Below are positions 29,662 to 38,523 of a stretch of DNA of 64,000 nucleotides, in pieces. A program made the translations under genes and the position numbers. The notes beneath the pieces were generated by a model. The model had not been told where the DNA came from. It was given only the letters and a program-made list of their open reading frames with translations, and searched no databases. Source of the DNA: Vagococcus sp. CY52-2 (GTDB taxonomy: Bacteria > Bacillota > Bacilli > Lactobacillales > Vagococcaceae). Location: contig NZ_CP093384.1 of assembly GCF_022655055.1 (NCBI RefSeq), positions 1,426,001-1,490,000 of the forward strand, read 5' to 3'. Position 1 is the stretch's first letter. The number at the start of each line of letters is the position of its first letter.

Positions 29662-30363
29662 TTACCATTCTAACTCGCTGGCTTTTACTGGATGGTCATT
29701 TTTTTCAATACTTCTTACTTTTGCATCATTGATTCTAATAACGCGATCGGCCATTTTTGCAATTTCTGAATTGTGTGTAATCACAATCACAGTTGTACCA
29801 TATTTTCGGCAAGTTTCTTCCAAAATAGCCAATATATGCTTACCTGTTTCAAAATCCAAAGCTCCAGTAGGTTCATCACATAACAATAATTTAGGATTTT
29901 TAGCTAGTGCTCTAGCAATGGCTACACGTTGCTGTTCACCTCCAGATAATTGAGCAGGAAAATTATCTTTACGATGATCCAATTGAACCATCTCAATCAC
30001 ACTATCGACATCTAATGCCTTTGGTGAGACTTGTGATGCTAACTCAACATTTTCTTTAGCCGTTAAGTTAGGTACCAAATTATAAAATTGAAAAACAAAT
30101 CCTACATCTACACGACGATACTTTGTCAATTCCTTTGCATTGAATGTTGCAATATCTGTTTCATCCACAATAACTTGACCTTCATTACAACTATCCATAC
30201 CACCTAAAATATTTAAAACAGTTGATTTTCCTGCGCCACTTGGTCCTAGTATTACAACAAACTCACCTTTCTCAATTGAAAAATTAATATCATTATTCGC
30301 AACAATGATACTATCTCCCATTTTATAACGTTTATACACATTCTTTAATTCCACATAACTCAT
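29662..30363 (-). CDS. ABC transporter ATP-binding protein (MacB/LolD type)
   Basis: 233 residues. Walker A GPSGAGKST, Q-loop FQFYNLVPN, signature LSGGEQQR, Walker B LLLCDEPTGALD and H-loop ITHNSE are all intact. ATG preceded by GGAGGG. It lies 16 bp upstream of the large permease and powers it. Regulation not evident; no two-component genes adjoin. Confidence 0.93.
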   Translation of the reverse strand: MSYVELKNVYKRYKMGDSIIVANNDINFSIEKGEFVVILGPSGAGKSTVLNILGGMDSCNEGQVIVDETDIATFNAKELTKYRRVDVGFVFQFYNLVPNLTAKENVELASQVSPKALDVDSVIEMVQLDHRKDNFPAQLSGGEQQRVAIARALAKNPKLLLCDEPTGALDFETGKHILAILEETCRKYGTTVIVITHNSEIAKMADRVIRINDAKVRSIEKNDHPVKASELEW

Positions 30364-30502
30364 CTAATCCCTCCTTTTTTCTCACTTATTATTGTAACAA
30401 AAGATGGATTATTTAAACATTCATAACATAAAAAAACAGAACGCTTTTTCTTTTTATGGTAATATCATATAATGACAAGCAACTACAAAAAAGGAGTACA
30501 AC

Positions 30503-31177
30503 ATGACTAAGAAAAACAAGAATAAAAAATCATCACCTATTCAATATATCATTGGGTTAGTGATTTGTATTATATTGGTAGTAGCAGGTGTAAAATCACC
30601 TGAAACATTAATGGCGTTTTTACCATTTGAGCAAAATCATTCTGTCACAAAAAATGAACACACTAATAGCTCAATTCAAAAGGATAATCCAGGTCCAGTT
30701 GAACATGGTAAAGCAAAGTTTACAGCAGAAGAATTGAGAAATAGTTCAAAAGGATGGATAGAATATGGCAAATTAGATAAACTTGGTAGACCAACTACTG
30801 CCAATGCCCTTATTAAACCCAATATGGTCAATACAGGCACATCTGCTAACCAAAGTATTCGTCCTCCTGGTTTTATTTCTGGTTTAGAACCTCATAACCA
30901 TTCGCGTGGCCATTTGATTGGAAGACAACTTGGCGGAACGGGCGACAAGTTAGAAAACTTGGTCACGCTATATCAAAATCCAGTTAACACTCCCTTCATG
31001 ACAAAATATGAAAATATGGTTCGAAAAGCTGCTGATGATGGGGAAACAATTCGATATCGAGTGAAGCCGGTGTATAATGGAAAAGAACCTATGCCTATTG
31101 CAGTCGATATAGAAGGTAAAGGTTTAAGTAAACAATCAAACATTGATTTTTATGTCACAATTGAAAACAAACAATAA
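30503..31177 (+). CDS. Membrane-anchored or secreted DNA/RNA non-specific endonuclease (EndA type)
   Basis: 224 residues. A Lys-rich start and one hydrophobic helix (about 13-30) are followed by an extracellular nuclease domain. SRGHLIGRQLGG holds the general-base His (H137), replacing the usual DRGH by SRGH, and ENLVTLYQNPVNTPFM holds the metal-site Asn residues. Relatives degrade extracellular DNA or process DNA during uptake. AAGGAG lies 6 nt before ATG. A small gene follows with overlapping stop and start. Confidence 0.85.
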   Translation: MTKKNKNKKSSPIQYIIGLVICIILVVAGVKSPETLMAFLPFEQNHSVTKNEHTNSSIQKDNPGPVEHGKAKFTAEELRNSSKGWIEYGKLDKLGRPTTANALIKPNMVNTGTSANQSIRPPGFISGLEPHNHSRGHLIGRQLGGTGDKLENLVTLYQNPVNTPFMTKYENMVRKAADDGETIRYRVKPVYNGKEPMPIAVDIEGKGLSKQSNIDFYVTIENKQ

Positions 31178-31191
31178 TGGAGTTGAGGTTA

Positions 31192-31572
31192 ATGGAGACG
31201 TTTAAACAACTAGCACTAATGACAACAAATACTTCACCTGCACATTTTTTAACTCTCATTAAAGAAAAAAATCTGCAAGAGATGACAGACTATTTTATTT
31301 TTAACAATGACAAAAATAGCCAACAATTTTATCAAGCATTGGACTTTTTAGCAGATGATGGGATTTGGACAAAAGAAGACTTAACAGACTACACCTTTAT
31401 TGCACAAACCATTGACAATGATTATATTGTCGCAACAGATGAACAAACACTAGTTATCCCTTATTCTTGCTATCAATCTGATAGTGAATCATTTGATGTA
31501 TCTGTCTTCACCTTTTTTTCACTTGTTGAGGATAATGAACTACACTCAAAAATCATCGCCAAAATAGACTAG
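31192..31572 (+). CDS. Small acidic cytosolic protein, possible SUKH-like partner of the nuclease
   Basis: 126 residues from the ATG at 31192 (GAGG close upstream); another ATG at 31177 overlaps the nuclease stop (TAATG). Strongly acidic, no signal peptide. The core FIAQTIDNDYIVATDEQTLVIP resembles the strand pattern of SMI1/KNR4 (SUKH) proteins, many of which are nuclease immunity proteins, but I am not certain. Co-transcription with the nuclease is near certain; function as inhibitor is inference. Confidence 0.6.
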   Translation: METFKQLALMTTNTSPAHFLTLIKEKNLQEMTDYFIFNNDKNSQQFYQALDFLADDGIWTKEDLTDYTFIAQTIDNDYIVATDEQTLVIPYSCYQSDSESFDVSVFTFFSLVEDNELHSKIIAKID

Positions 31573-31600
31573 AGGATAGGTTCCTGCTAGTCTATTTTTT
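31561..31600 (+). terminator. Intrinsic terminator overlapping the end of the small acidic gene
   Basis: AAAATAGACTAG / CTAGTCTATTTT is a perfect 12-bp stem whose 5' arm includes the stop codon, followed by Ts. Confidence 0.9.
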
Positions 31601-31641
31601 ACATTAAAAATACTATATGTTAACAATATCACTCTATACTT

Positions 31642-31838
31642 TCATTTACTAAATTTTCCGTTTACAGTGACATACTCAACAAAATAAATCATAACATAAA
31701 TTAAAGTAAAAAAAGACAGTCGTTTAATTGATGTGTTTTTAAATCTTTTAATAACCCCAAACCAAAAAGTGAATGACCAAAAACCAACAATACAATGATA
31801 CTAATATGATGGTATTGTAAATACCCCATATAAATCAT
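31642..31838 (-). pseudogene. Frameshifted small two-helix membrane protein
   Basis: From an ATG at 31838, 45 codons read MIYMGYLQYHHISIIVLLVFG... LLKDLKTHQLND then stop. Adding one T to the seven-T run (complement of 31708-31714) restores a frame to 31642 continuing FTLIYVMIYFVEYVTVNGKF. The joined product would be 65 residues with two membrane helices. No ribosome site is visible. Decay, slippage-based switching or a sequencing error are all possible; no family recognised. Confidence 0.45.
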
Positions 31839-32149
31839 GAAATGCTAAACACTATTAAGAAACAAAAAAATTTTTATTAAAAATGATATAACGCGTTTCA
31901 ATTGAGGTATGCTATTATATATTTTTTGCTTTTTTTCCACCCTGTTCTCCCTGATACAATCCTTTTATGACTATATACTTATCCTTCATAACAATCTTAC
32001 TTAAAGTTTTTCAAAAAAACGATACTCACTTTTTTATATTATATTAAATAAACGGAAAAATAATGACATTAGAAAAACTAATGAAACTAATAACATGTTT
32101 ATGTCTTAAAAAATGTATCGTTATCTAATCAATTCACCTAATCATCATA
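31839..32149. other. Gene-poor AT-rich spacer
   Basis: No open frame with a ribosome site, no RNA motif and no repeat was seen on either strand. Confidence 0.6.
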
Positions 32150-32194
32150 ATAAAAACTATGAACTGAAGCTTATTCCTCCAATTCATAGTTTTA
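32150..32194 (-). terminator. Intrinsic terminator after the Xaa-Pro peptidase gene
   Basis: On the minus strand AAAACTATGAATTG / CAGTTCATAGTTTT with a 13-nt loop, then T-rich. Confidence 0.85.
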
Positions 32195-32201
32195 ATCACA
32201 T

Positions 32202-33293
32202 TTAATCTATTACAATTAATTCTTTTGGATACTCATTTAAAATCTGACAGCCATCTTTTGTTACGACAACTAAATCTTCAATTCGAACACCAACTTCTCC
32301 AGAAATATAAATACCGGGTTCAATTGAGAAAATCATTCCTTCTTCAACTATATCTGTATTACTTGCTGATACATCTCCAGCCTCATGTACCTCTGTGCCG
32401 ATAAAATGTCCTGTCCTATGAGTAAAGTACTCTCCATATCCTTTTGAGTCAATATAATCTCTTGCCGCTGCGTCAATATCACATAAACGAACGCCAGGTT
32501 TAACTGTTTCAATTGCTCGCTTATTTGCTTCGAGTACCGTTTCGTATACATCACGGCTTTTATCAGATACCTCTTTATAAAAAACAGTTCGCGTCATATC
32601 AGAACAATACCCATTTTTCACACCACCGATATCTAAAATAATACTATCACCAGGTTTTACCTTTGAATCGTCATTCATATGATGCGGATCAGCTCCATTA
32701 GCACCATAAGCGACAATTGGTTCGAATGAGAAGCCATCATTACCTAATTTATGATAAATTTTTTCTAATCGTTCCGTCATGTTTAATTCAGTTAATTCTT
32801 CTGGGATTAAACCGATTAATTGATTCATCGCCAAATCATTATCATGAGAGGCTTCTAACATTTTTTCTATTTCTTCTTCAGTTTTAACTGCTCTCACTTT
32901 ATCAATGACATTGGAACTTAACGTATATTGACTAATAGGTGCATCTAATTCTTTCATAATATCTAATAAAAAATGGGCTGCCCAATTTTTTTCAACTGCT
33001 ATTGGTTTGTTACGATCTAGTTCTTTAGCTAATGTTAAAACACCCATTCCTTTATCAGTATCATCAACAAAAATAATTGGCATTCCTAATGATTCTTCAG
33101 AAACAGGAAACAATCGATTTATCACAGCTACGTGGTGGCCATCTTCTTTAATAATTAAAGCAACTAAACGTTCTCCCGGATCAATGGATTGTCCTGTCAA
33201 GTAGGCAATTGATGCCTGATCCGATACGATTAATTGAGGTAACTGTTGTCGTTTCATCTCTTGTAATACACGGTTCATTCGTTCTTTATTCAT
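32202..33293 (-). CDS. Xaa-Pro peptidase (M24, PepQ/PepP family)
   Basis: 363 residues. An N-terminal creatinase-like domain (about 1-125) precedes the pita-bread catalytic domain. Metal ligands are seen in DIGGVKNGYCSDMTR (two Asp), THRTGHFIGTEVHE (His), FSIEPGIYI (Glu) and VGVRIEDLVVV (Glu). It cleaves Xaa-Pro bonds in the cytosol and supports peptide use. The length fits prolidase PepQ of lactic acid bacteria. Downstream of nagA but behind a terminator. Confidence 0.9.
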   Translation of the reverse strand: MNKERMNRVLQEMKRQQLPQLIVSDQASIAYLTGQSIDPGERLVALIIKEDGHHVAVINRLFPVSEESLGMPIIFVDDTDKGMGVLTLAKELDRNKPIAVEKNWAAHFLLDIMKELDAPISQYTLSSNVIDKVRAVKTEEEIEKMLEASHDNDLAMNQLIGLIPEELTELNMTERLEKIYHKLGNDGFSFEPIVAYGANGADPHHMNDDSKVKPGDSIILDIGGVKNGYCSDMTRTVFYKEVSDKSRDVYETVLEANKRAIETVKPGVRLCDIDAAARDYIDSKGYGEYFTHRTGHFIGTEVHEAGDVSASNTDIVEEGMIFSIEPGIYISGEVGVRIEDLVVVTKDGCQILNEYPKELIVID

Positions 33294-33318
33294 TAAACTT
33301 CGTCTCCTTTTTCTTGAA

Positions 33319-33347
33319 TAAAAAAACGGTAGAAAACTCTACCGTTT
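33319..33347 (-). terminator. Intrinsic terminator after nagA
   Basis: On the minus strand AAACGGTAGA / TCTACCGTTT with a 4-nt loop and seven Ts. Confidence 0.92.
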
Positions 33348-33355
33348 CACTTATT

Positions 33356-34507
33356 TTATTGTACTTCATAACGGCATTCACCGTCTAGGTAAGTTGCTTC
33401 TAAATTTAATGATTTGTCTAGAACAATAAAGTCAGCCGCACGACCTGGCTTAATCATGCCACATACGTCATCTATTTTACAACTAATGGCGGGAACATAA
33501 CTTGCCATCATAATGGCTTCAGCAGGTGTCGCAATCCCCCACTCTACCACGTTTTTAACAGCTTCTTTTAATTTCAAAATACTACCGGCTAGATTTCCCT
33601 CTTGCATTCTGGCAGTGCCATCTTTAACCGTTACTTTAAATTCACCCAACATATATTCTCCATCAGGCATCCCCCCAGCCATCATACAATCAGTAATTAG
33701 TGCCACATGATCTCGACCAGTTGAATCCATTAAAATTTCAGCAGCTGTAGGATGAACATGATGACCATCACAAATTAATTCTGAAAAAACATGTTCCAAA
33801 CTAAGTGCTGCTCCTACCATTCCTGGCTCTCGGTGATTTAAACCACGCATCCCATTATAAGTATGAACAAAGACACTTGCACCTGACTCAACTACTTCTT
33901 TCGCTTGAGCAAGTGTGGCATTACTGTGACCAAGAGACACAACAACTCCTTCATTTGTCACTTGTTGAACAAATTCTTTTACGCCTTCTCTTTCAGGAGC
34001 CAATGCTATTTTTTTAATCATGCCACCAGAAGCGTCTTGCCATTCATGAAATACTTCAATACTTGGGTCTGAAAAGTAACCAGGATTTTGAGCTCCTTTA
34101 TGTTCTTCCGTGAAAAACGGACCTTCAAAATAAATCCCTTGGATTTTAGCTCCATTGACTTGATTTTTTACTTTACCAATTGTTGTCGCCACTTCTTTCA
34201 GTCTCTTGTGATCAGACGTCAATGTTGTGGGTAAAAAAGAAGTCACTCCACATGATAAAAGGGCTTCTGACATGACTTTTAATCCGTCAGCATCGTTATC
34301 CATGACATCATGGTTCTTAAAACCATGAATATGAGTATCTACCAGTCCTGGTGCTACCCATTTGCCAGATAAATCAATTAATTCATCATACTCATTAGGT
34401 ATCTCATGTGTAACGTTTCCAAAAATATCGTCATTTATTTCCAAATAGCCCGGTCCAACTTCTCCACTTGCCAAAAAAAATTTATCAGCGTAAATTACTT
34501 TTTTCAT
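33356..34507 (-). CDS. nagA: N-acetylglucosamine-6-phosphate deacetylase
   Basis: 383 residues from the ATG at 34507 (a GTG three codons upstream is also in frame). Amidohydrolase features are VDTHIHGFKNHD, the metal Glu in GIYFEGPFF, SLGHSNAT, VHTYNGMRG and the catalytic Asp in ITDCMMAGG. It deacetylates GlcNAc-6-P, feeding amino sugars into glycolysis or wall synthesis. nagB is not adjacent. Confidence 0.95.
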   Translation of the reverse strand: MKKVIYADKFFLASGEVGPGYLEINDDIFGNVTHEIPNEYDELIDLSGKWVAPGLVDTHIHGFKNHDVMDNDADGLKVMSEALLSCGVTSFLPTTLTSDHKRLKEVATTIGKVKNQVNGAKIQGIYFEGPFFTEEHKGAQNPGYFSDPSIEVFHEWQDASGGMIKKIALAPEREGVKEFVQQVTNEGVVVSLGHSNATLAQAKEVVESGASVFVHTYNGMRGLNHREPGMVGAALSLEHVFSELICDGHHVHPTAAEILMDSTGRDHVALITDCMMAGGMPDGEYMLGEFKVTVKDGTARMQEGNLAGSILKLKEAVKNVVEWGIATPAEAIMMASYVPAISCKIDDVCGMIKPGRAADFIVLDKSLNLEATYLDGECRYEVQ

Positions 34508-34743
34508 TGCTAACACTTCTTTCTTTTCTTGTATATCTTAAAATTATCATTATTTAATTCATTAGTCAATAATTGGTCTAGATATTTCATAAACGCTTCG
34601 TTTGTTAATGTACTGTATATTTTTTTATGAATAATAGAAGAAAAATAAAAGGGTTTTTATTCCACATTTAGAAAGTTTAATGTTATAATACAGAAATATT
34701 ATTACTATGCTTTTTATTTTTGGATGATATGGGAGAGATTAGT

Positions 34744-34917
34744 ATGGATACTAAAGAAAAAGTGTTCTTTAAATGGCAAGGTGGACGCTATGAAGGCATC
34801 ATTGAAAAAGAATATGAGAATTCTGTTTTAATTGAAGTCAATAATCCCGATGATGAATTAAAAGATAAATATTTAAGTCGAATCGTCGTGAGTAAAAAAG
34901 AGATTAAAAAGAAATAA
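34744..34917 (+). CDS. DUF2187-like small protein
   Basis: 57 residues from the ATG at 34744, with GGGAGAG 6 nt upstream. FKWQGGRYEGIIEKEYENSVLIEV and the Lys-rich end match the KOW-like beta fold of DUF2187 proteins (YkvS type), found in many Firmicutes. Function unknown; possibly nucleic-acid binding. It has its own terminator. Confidence 0.75.
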   Translation: MDTKEKVFFKWQGGRYEGIIEKEYENSVLIEVNNPDDELKDKYLSRIVVSKKEIKKK

Positions 34918-34923
34918 TGATTA

Positions 34924-34958
34924 AAAAAGTAGTTAGCCTGTTAGGCTAGCTACTTTTA
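34924..34958. terminator. Bidirectional terminator between DUF2187 and aminotransferase genes
   Basis: AAAAGTAGTTAGCCT / AGGCTAGCTACTTTT stem with T runs on both strands. The aminotransferase stop lies at its edge. Confidence 0.88.
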
Positions 34959-36173
34959 TTTCTGTCTATATGTAGATAAAAATGTTTCTAAACTTAATGT
35001 GGCTTTTTTTAGTTCTTCCATTTCCGGTAAATAAACAATTCTAAAATGATCTGGAGTAGACATATTAAATCCTTTTCCATGAACCAATAAAATTTGGTGT
35101 TCATGTAAAAAATCTAACACAAATTTTTCATCATCTCGGATATTAAATTTCTCTATATCTAGTTTTGGAAAAATGTAAAAGGCTGCTTGTGGTTTTTTCA
35201 CTGTTACACCAGGAATCGCATTTAAAGCATTGGTTATGTATTCACGTTGCTCATAAATTCGTCCACCTGGTAAGAGTAATTCATCCACACTTTGATGCCC
35301 ACCTAAAGCTGTTTGGATAATTTGCTGCGACAATACGTTTGAACATAATCGCATAGAAGCTAACATATTAATTCCTTCAATGTAACCTTTAACGTGTTTC
35401 TTTTCTCCACTAATAACCATCCAACCGCAACGAAATCCTGCTACACGATGAGATTTGGATAACCCATTAAACGTTACCACGCATAAATCAGGGGCTAAAC
35501 TAGCAATTGATACATGTTCCAAACCATCCATTACTAATCGATCATAAATTTCATCTGAATAAATAATTAATTCATGTTCTCTCGCCAATTTTACAATTTC
35601 TAATAATAACTCTTTTGAATAAAGAGCTCCAGTTGGATTATTAGGATTAATCAACACAATCCCTTTCGTTTTTGGTGTGATTTTACTTTTGATATCCTCA
35701 ATATCAGGATACCAATCAGCTTGTTCATCACATACATAATGAACCGCACGACCACCTGATAGTGTAATCGCTGCTGTCCATAAAGGATAATCTGGCATAG
35801 GAACAAGTACTTCATCATCATTATCAATTAGTGCCTGCATAGATAATGTAATTAATTCGCTAACACCATTTCCAGTATAGATGTCATTAATCGTAACATT
35901 TGGCATTTTCTTTAATTGGCAGTATTGCTGAATCGCTTTTCGCGCCGAAAAAATTCCTTTTGAATCTGAATAACCTTCAGATTCTCTAGCATTCGTTATT
36001 AAATCATGAATAATTTCATCAGGGGCTTTAAAGCCAAACGCAGCAGGGTTTCCAGTATTTAATTTTAATACATCAACCCCTCTAGCTGTCATTCTATCTG
36101 CCTCTTCTAATACAGGACCTCTTACATCATAGCTAACATAATCTAATTTGGATGATTTTTTAAATTGTCTCAC
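34956..36173 (-). CDS. PLP-dependent aminotransferase (class I/II, AlaT-like)
   Basis: 405 residues from a GTG at 36173, which has GGGGG 7 nt upstream. Upstream codons in the longer frame encode a segment untypical of the family. LNTGNPAAFGF, TGNGVSELI, NPNNPTGALY, SDEIYD and the PLP-Lys motif NGLSKSHRVAGFRCGW are present. Closest in style to alanine/pyruvate aminotransferases of the AlaT group. Substrate not certain. Single gene. Confidence 0.88.
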   Translation of the reverse strand: MRQFKKSSKLDYVSYDVRGPVLEEADRMTARGVDVLKLNTGNPAAFGFKAPDEIIHDLITNARESEGYSDSKGIFSARKAIQQYCQLKKMPNVTINDIYTGNGVSELITLSMQALIDNDDEVLVPMPDYPLWTAAITLSGGRAVHYVCDEQADWYPDIEDIKSKITPKTKGIVLINPNNPTGALYSKELLLEIVKLAREHELIIYSDEIYDRLVMDGLEHVSIASLAPDLCVVTFNGLSKSHRVAGFRCGWMVISGEKKHVKGYIEGINMLASMRLCSNVLSQQIIQTALGGHQSVDELLLPGGRIYEQREYITNALNAIPGVTVKKPQAAFYIFPKLDIEKFNIRDDEKFVLDFLHEHQILLVHGKGFNMSTPDHFRIVYLPEMEELKKATLSLETFLSTYRQK

Positions 36174-36263
36174 TAACTTTCCCCCTAATAAAAAACTCGC
36201 TTCATTTTTTTCTAAATTACACCTATAAACAATGAAAGACAAGTTAATTTTTCTTTAAATTAT

Positions 36264-36959
36264 TTATGGTGTGTCTTTTCCTTCTACTGCCGTTGACGCA
36301 CCAACTAGTTTTCCAGCTGGATCCAGTCGTTTTTCCACCAATCCTAGTACCCAATCTGTTACAATCGCCATCAGTGCAGTGGGTAATGCTCCAACTAAAA
36401 TAATAGCCGTTCCATCAGTCGCGTTTGTTCCACGGATAATAATATCTCCTAACCCACCAGCTCCAACAAATGATCCAATTGCTGTAATGCCTATTGCTAC
36501 GACAAGGGCATTTCTAATTCCTGCCATCAGAACAGAAATAGACAATGGCAATTCAATCATCCATAAACGTTGGAAAGACGTCATTCCCATTCCTTTTCCT
36601 GCATCAAGTATGTCTTTATCGACTTGTGTCATACCTGTATAAGTATTAGAAATAATTGGTAAGAGAGAATATAAAAATACCGTAATAATAACCGTATTCA
36701 CCCCTAAACCAAAGGCAAGCATTAATAGAGATACCATTGCCAGCGATGGAACAGTTTGAATAACATTGGCAGCTCCAATCACCCAATCTACTAAATGCTT
36801 CTTTTTTGCAATAAAAATTCCAATAGGAATTCCCACAATAGCTGCAAAAAATACCCCGTAGATTGAAATAAGAAAATGTCTAACAAATTGGGAGAGGACA
36901 TAGCCACTATTGTTTTGTAAATAATAAAAGAACTGTTGCATTATATTCATATCTTGCAT
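36264..36959 (-). CDS. opuCD: Osmoprotectant ABC transporter permease OpuCD
   Basis: 231 residues, about six membrane helices, with the permease coupling motif GMGMTSFQRLWMIELPLS. Last of four genes whose junctions are all TAATG (stop overlapping start), so translation is chained. With OpuCB it forms the membrane channel for glycine betaine, carnitine or choline. Confidence 0.9.
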   Translation of the reverse strand: MQDMNIMQQFFYYLQNNSGYVLSQFVRHFLISIYGVFFAAIVGIPIGIFIAKKKHLVDWVIGAANVIQTVPSLAMVSLLMLAFGLGVNTVIITVFLYSLLPIISNTYTGMTQVDKDILDAGKGMGMTSFQRLWMIELPLSISVLMAGIRNALVVAIGITAIGSFVGAGGLGDIIIRGTNATDGTAIILVGALPTALMAIVTDWVLGLVEKRLDPAGKLVGASTAVEGKDTP

Positions 36960-37888
36960 TATTTTTCCCCCTCAAAAAAGTTATTTTCTCTTAAGAATTT
37001 TTTGGCGACTGTTTCGGGTTCTAATAGATTATTATCTGCTTCGTAATTAAGTCGTTGCATGGTTTTTGTATCTATTTTCCCAGACAATTTAAGTAATGCT
37101 TCTTTTAATTTTAGATTTTTATTCATCACATCATTATCAATCACAATACTACCATCATAAGGTGGGAAAAATCTCAAATCATCTTCTAACACAACTAAAT
37201 CATAACTTGCAATACGTCCATCTGTTGAATACCCTAAAACAACATCCATTTTTCCAGCAGCAACCGCATCATATACAAGACCTATTTGCATAGGATAAAC
37301 CTTTTTAAAATCGACGTCATATGTGTCTGAGAATGCTTGATACCCATCTCCATCACGTTTCATCCAAGATGTATCAACACCAGCTGTTAGTTGATCGGCA
37401 ACATTTTTCAAATCACTAATTTTTTTCAAATTATATTTTTCAGCTGTTTCCTTTGATACCATAAAAGCATAAGTATTAGCGAATCCATAAGAAGGTAACC
37501 ATGTTTGATGATATCGCTTGTTAAATTCTTCTGAAACAATATCAAACGCTTTTTCTGGATCTTTTTCAGCAGGTAAATTTAGTGTCCCACTTAAGTCCGT
37601 CCCTGTATAACGACCAGCAGAAATATCAATATCTCCATTAACCATTGCATTGTGTGCTACTGTACTTGTTCCCAAATTATTGATAAGAACGACTTTATCA
37701 TCTGTATAATGTTCAATCATCCCTTTAACTAAATTGGCTAATATCTGATTTTCCGTTGTGGCCAAAGATCCGACACGAATGGTTTGAGTATCTCCTTTTC
37801 CACCACCTAATCCAGGTAATTCGCAACCTGTTAAAAAGAGAAGCCCTATCATTAAAATGAATAATAATTTGTTTTGTTTTGTTCTCAT
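36959..37888 (-). CDS. opuCC: Osmoprotectant-binding lipoprotein OpuCC
   Basis: 309 residues. The lipobox FLTGC places the lipidated Cys at residue 22. The mature protein has RVGSLATTENQILANLVKGM and the GRYTGTDLSGTL / DVVLGYSTDGRI segments typical of OpuC-type quaternary-amine binding proteins. It captures compatible solutes outside the membrane. Confidence 0.9.
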   Translation of the reverse strand: MRTKQNKLLFILMIGLLFLTGCELPGLGGGKGDTQTIRVGSLATTENQILANLVKGMIEHYTDDKVVLINNLGTSTVAHNAMVNGDIDISAGRYTGTDLSGTLNLPAEKDPEKAFDIVSEEFNKRYHQTWLPSYGFANTYAFMVSKETAEKYNLKKISDLKNVADQLTAGVDTSWMKRDGDGYQAFSDTYDVDFKKVYPMQIGLVYDAVAAGKMDVVLGYSTDGRIASYDLVVLEDDLRFFPPYDGSIVIDNDVMNKNLKLKEALLKLSGKIDTKTMQRLNYEADNNLLEPETVAKKFLRENNFFEGEK

Positions 37889-38523
37889 TAACTATTAGCC
37901 TCCTTCATTTTAGGAGATAGTCTTTTTTCTAATAGTCCTAACAAAAAATCACTTATTAAAGCTAGTAGCACCACTGGAATAGTTCCTCCAATAATTAATT
38001 CTGGTTTGTATAGGTTCAATCCACTAAAAATTAAATCACCTAAACCACCACCACCAATATACGAGGCTAAAGTTGCCCAAGCAATAACGTAAACCGTTCC
38101 TAAACGAATACCACGCATAATTGTAGGCAAGGCAAGTGGAACTTCTACCAAACGAATTTGTTCATAGTCGGTCATCCCCATTCCTTTAGCTGCATCTACC
38201 ATATTAGGATCTACTCCTTTAATACCCAAATATGTATTTCTTAAAATAGGTAGAAGCGAATAGATGAACAACGCGACAACTGCGGTCATTTTCCCGACCC
38301 CAAAAAAAGGTATAAACATTGTTAATAAAGCTAAAGAAGGAATAGTTTGTAATACACTAGCAAGTCCAATGATAATGTTTGCTAATTTATTTGTGCGAGT
38401 CAATGCAATACCTAAAGGTACCGCTACAATCACACCAAGTAGTAAAGCGATGACTGAAATATATATATGTTCAAATGTTTTGACAACTAATTCATTTCCA
38501 TTTTCCAATAAGAAGGTATTCAT
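37888..38523 (-). CDS. opuCB: Osmoprotectant ABC transporter permease OpuCB
   Basis: 211 residues, about six membrane helices, coupling motif [23 protein letters not shown]. Paralogous to opuCD, with the same [10 protein letters not shown] segment. Start codon overlaps the opuCA stop (TAATG). Confidence 0.9.
   Translation of the reverse strand: MNTFLLENGNELVVKTFEHIYISVIALLLGVIVAVPLGIALTRTNKLANIIIGLASVLQTIPSLALLTMFIPFFGVGKMTAVVALFIYSLLPILRNTYLGIKGVDPNMVDAAKGMGMTDYEQIRLVEVPLALPTIMRGIRLGTVYVIAWATLASYIGGGGLGDLIFSGLNLYKPELIIGGTIPVVLLALISDFLLGLLEKRLSPKMKEANS

Noticed and set aside
34589-34606. AAACGCTTCGTTT sequence upstream of nagA, considered as a cre site
   Set aside because: Matches only half of the cre consensus and has no better-placed symmetric partner.
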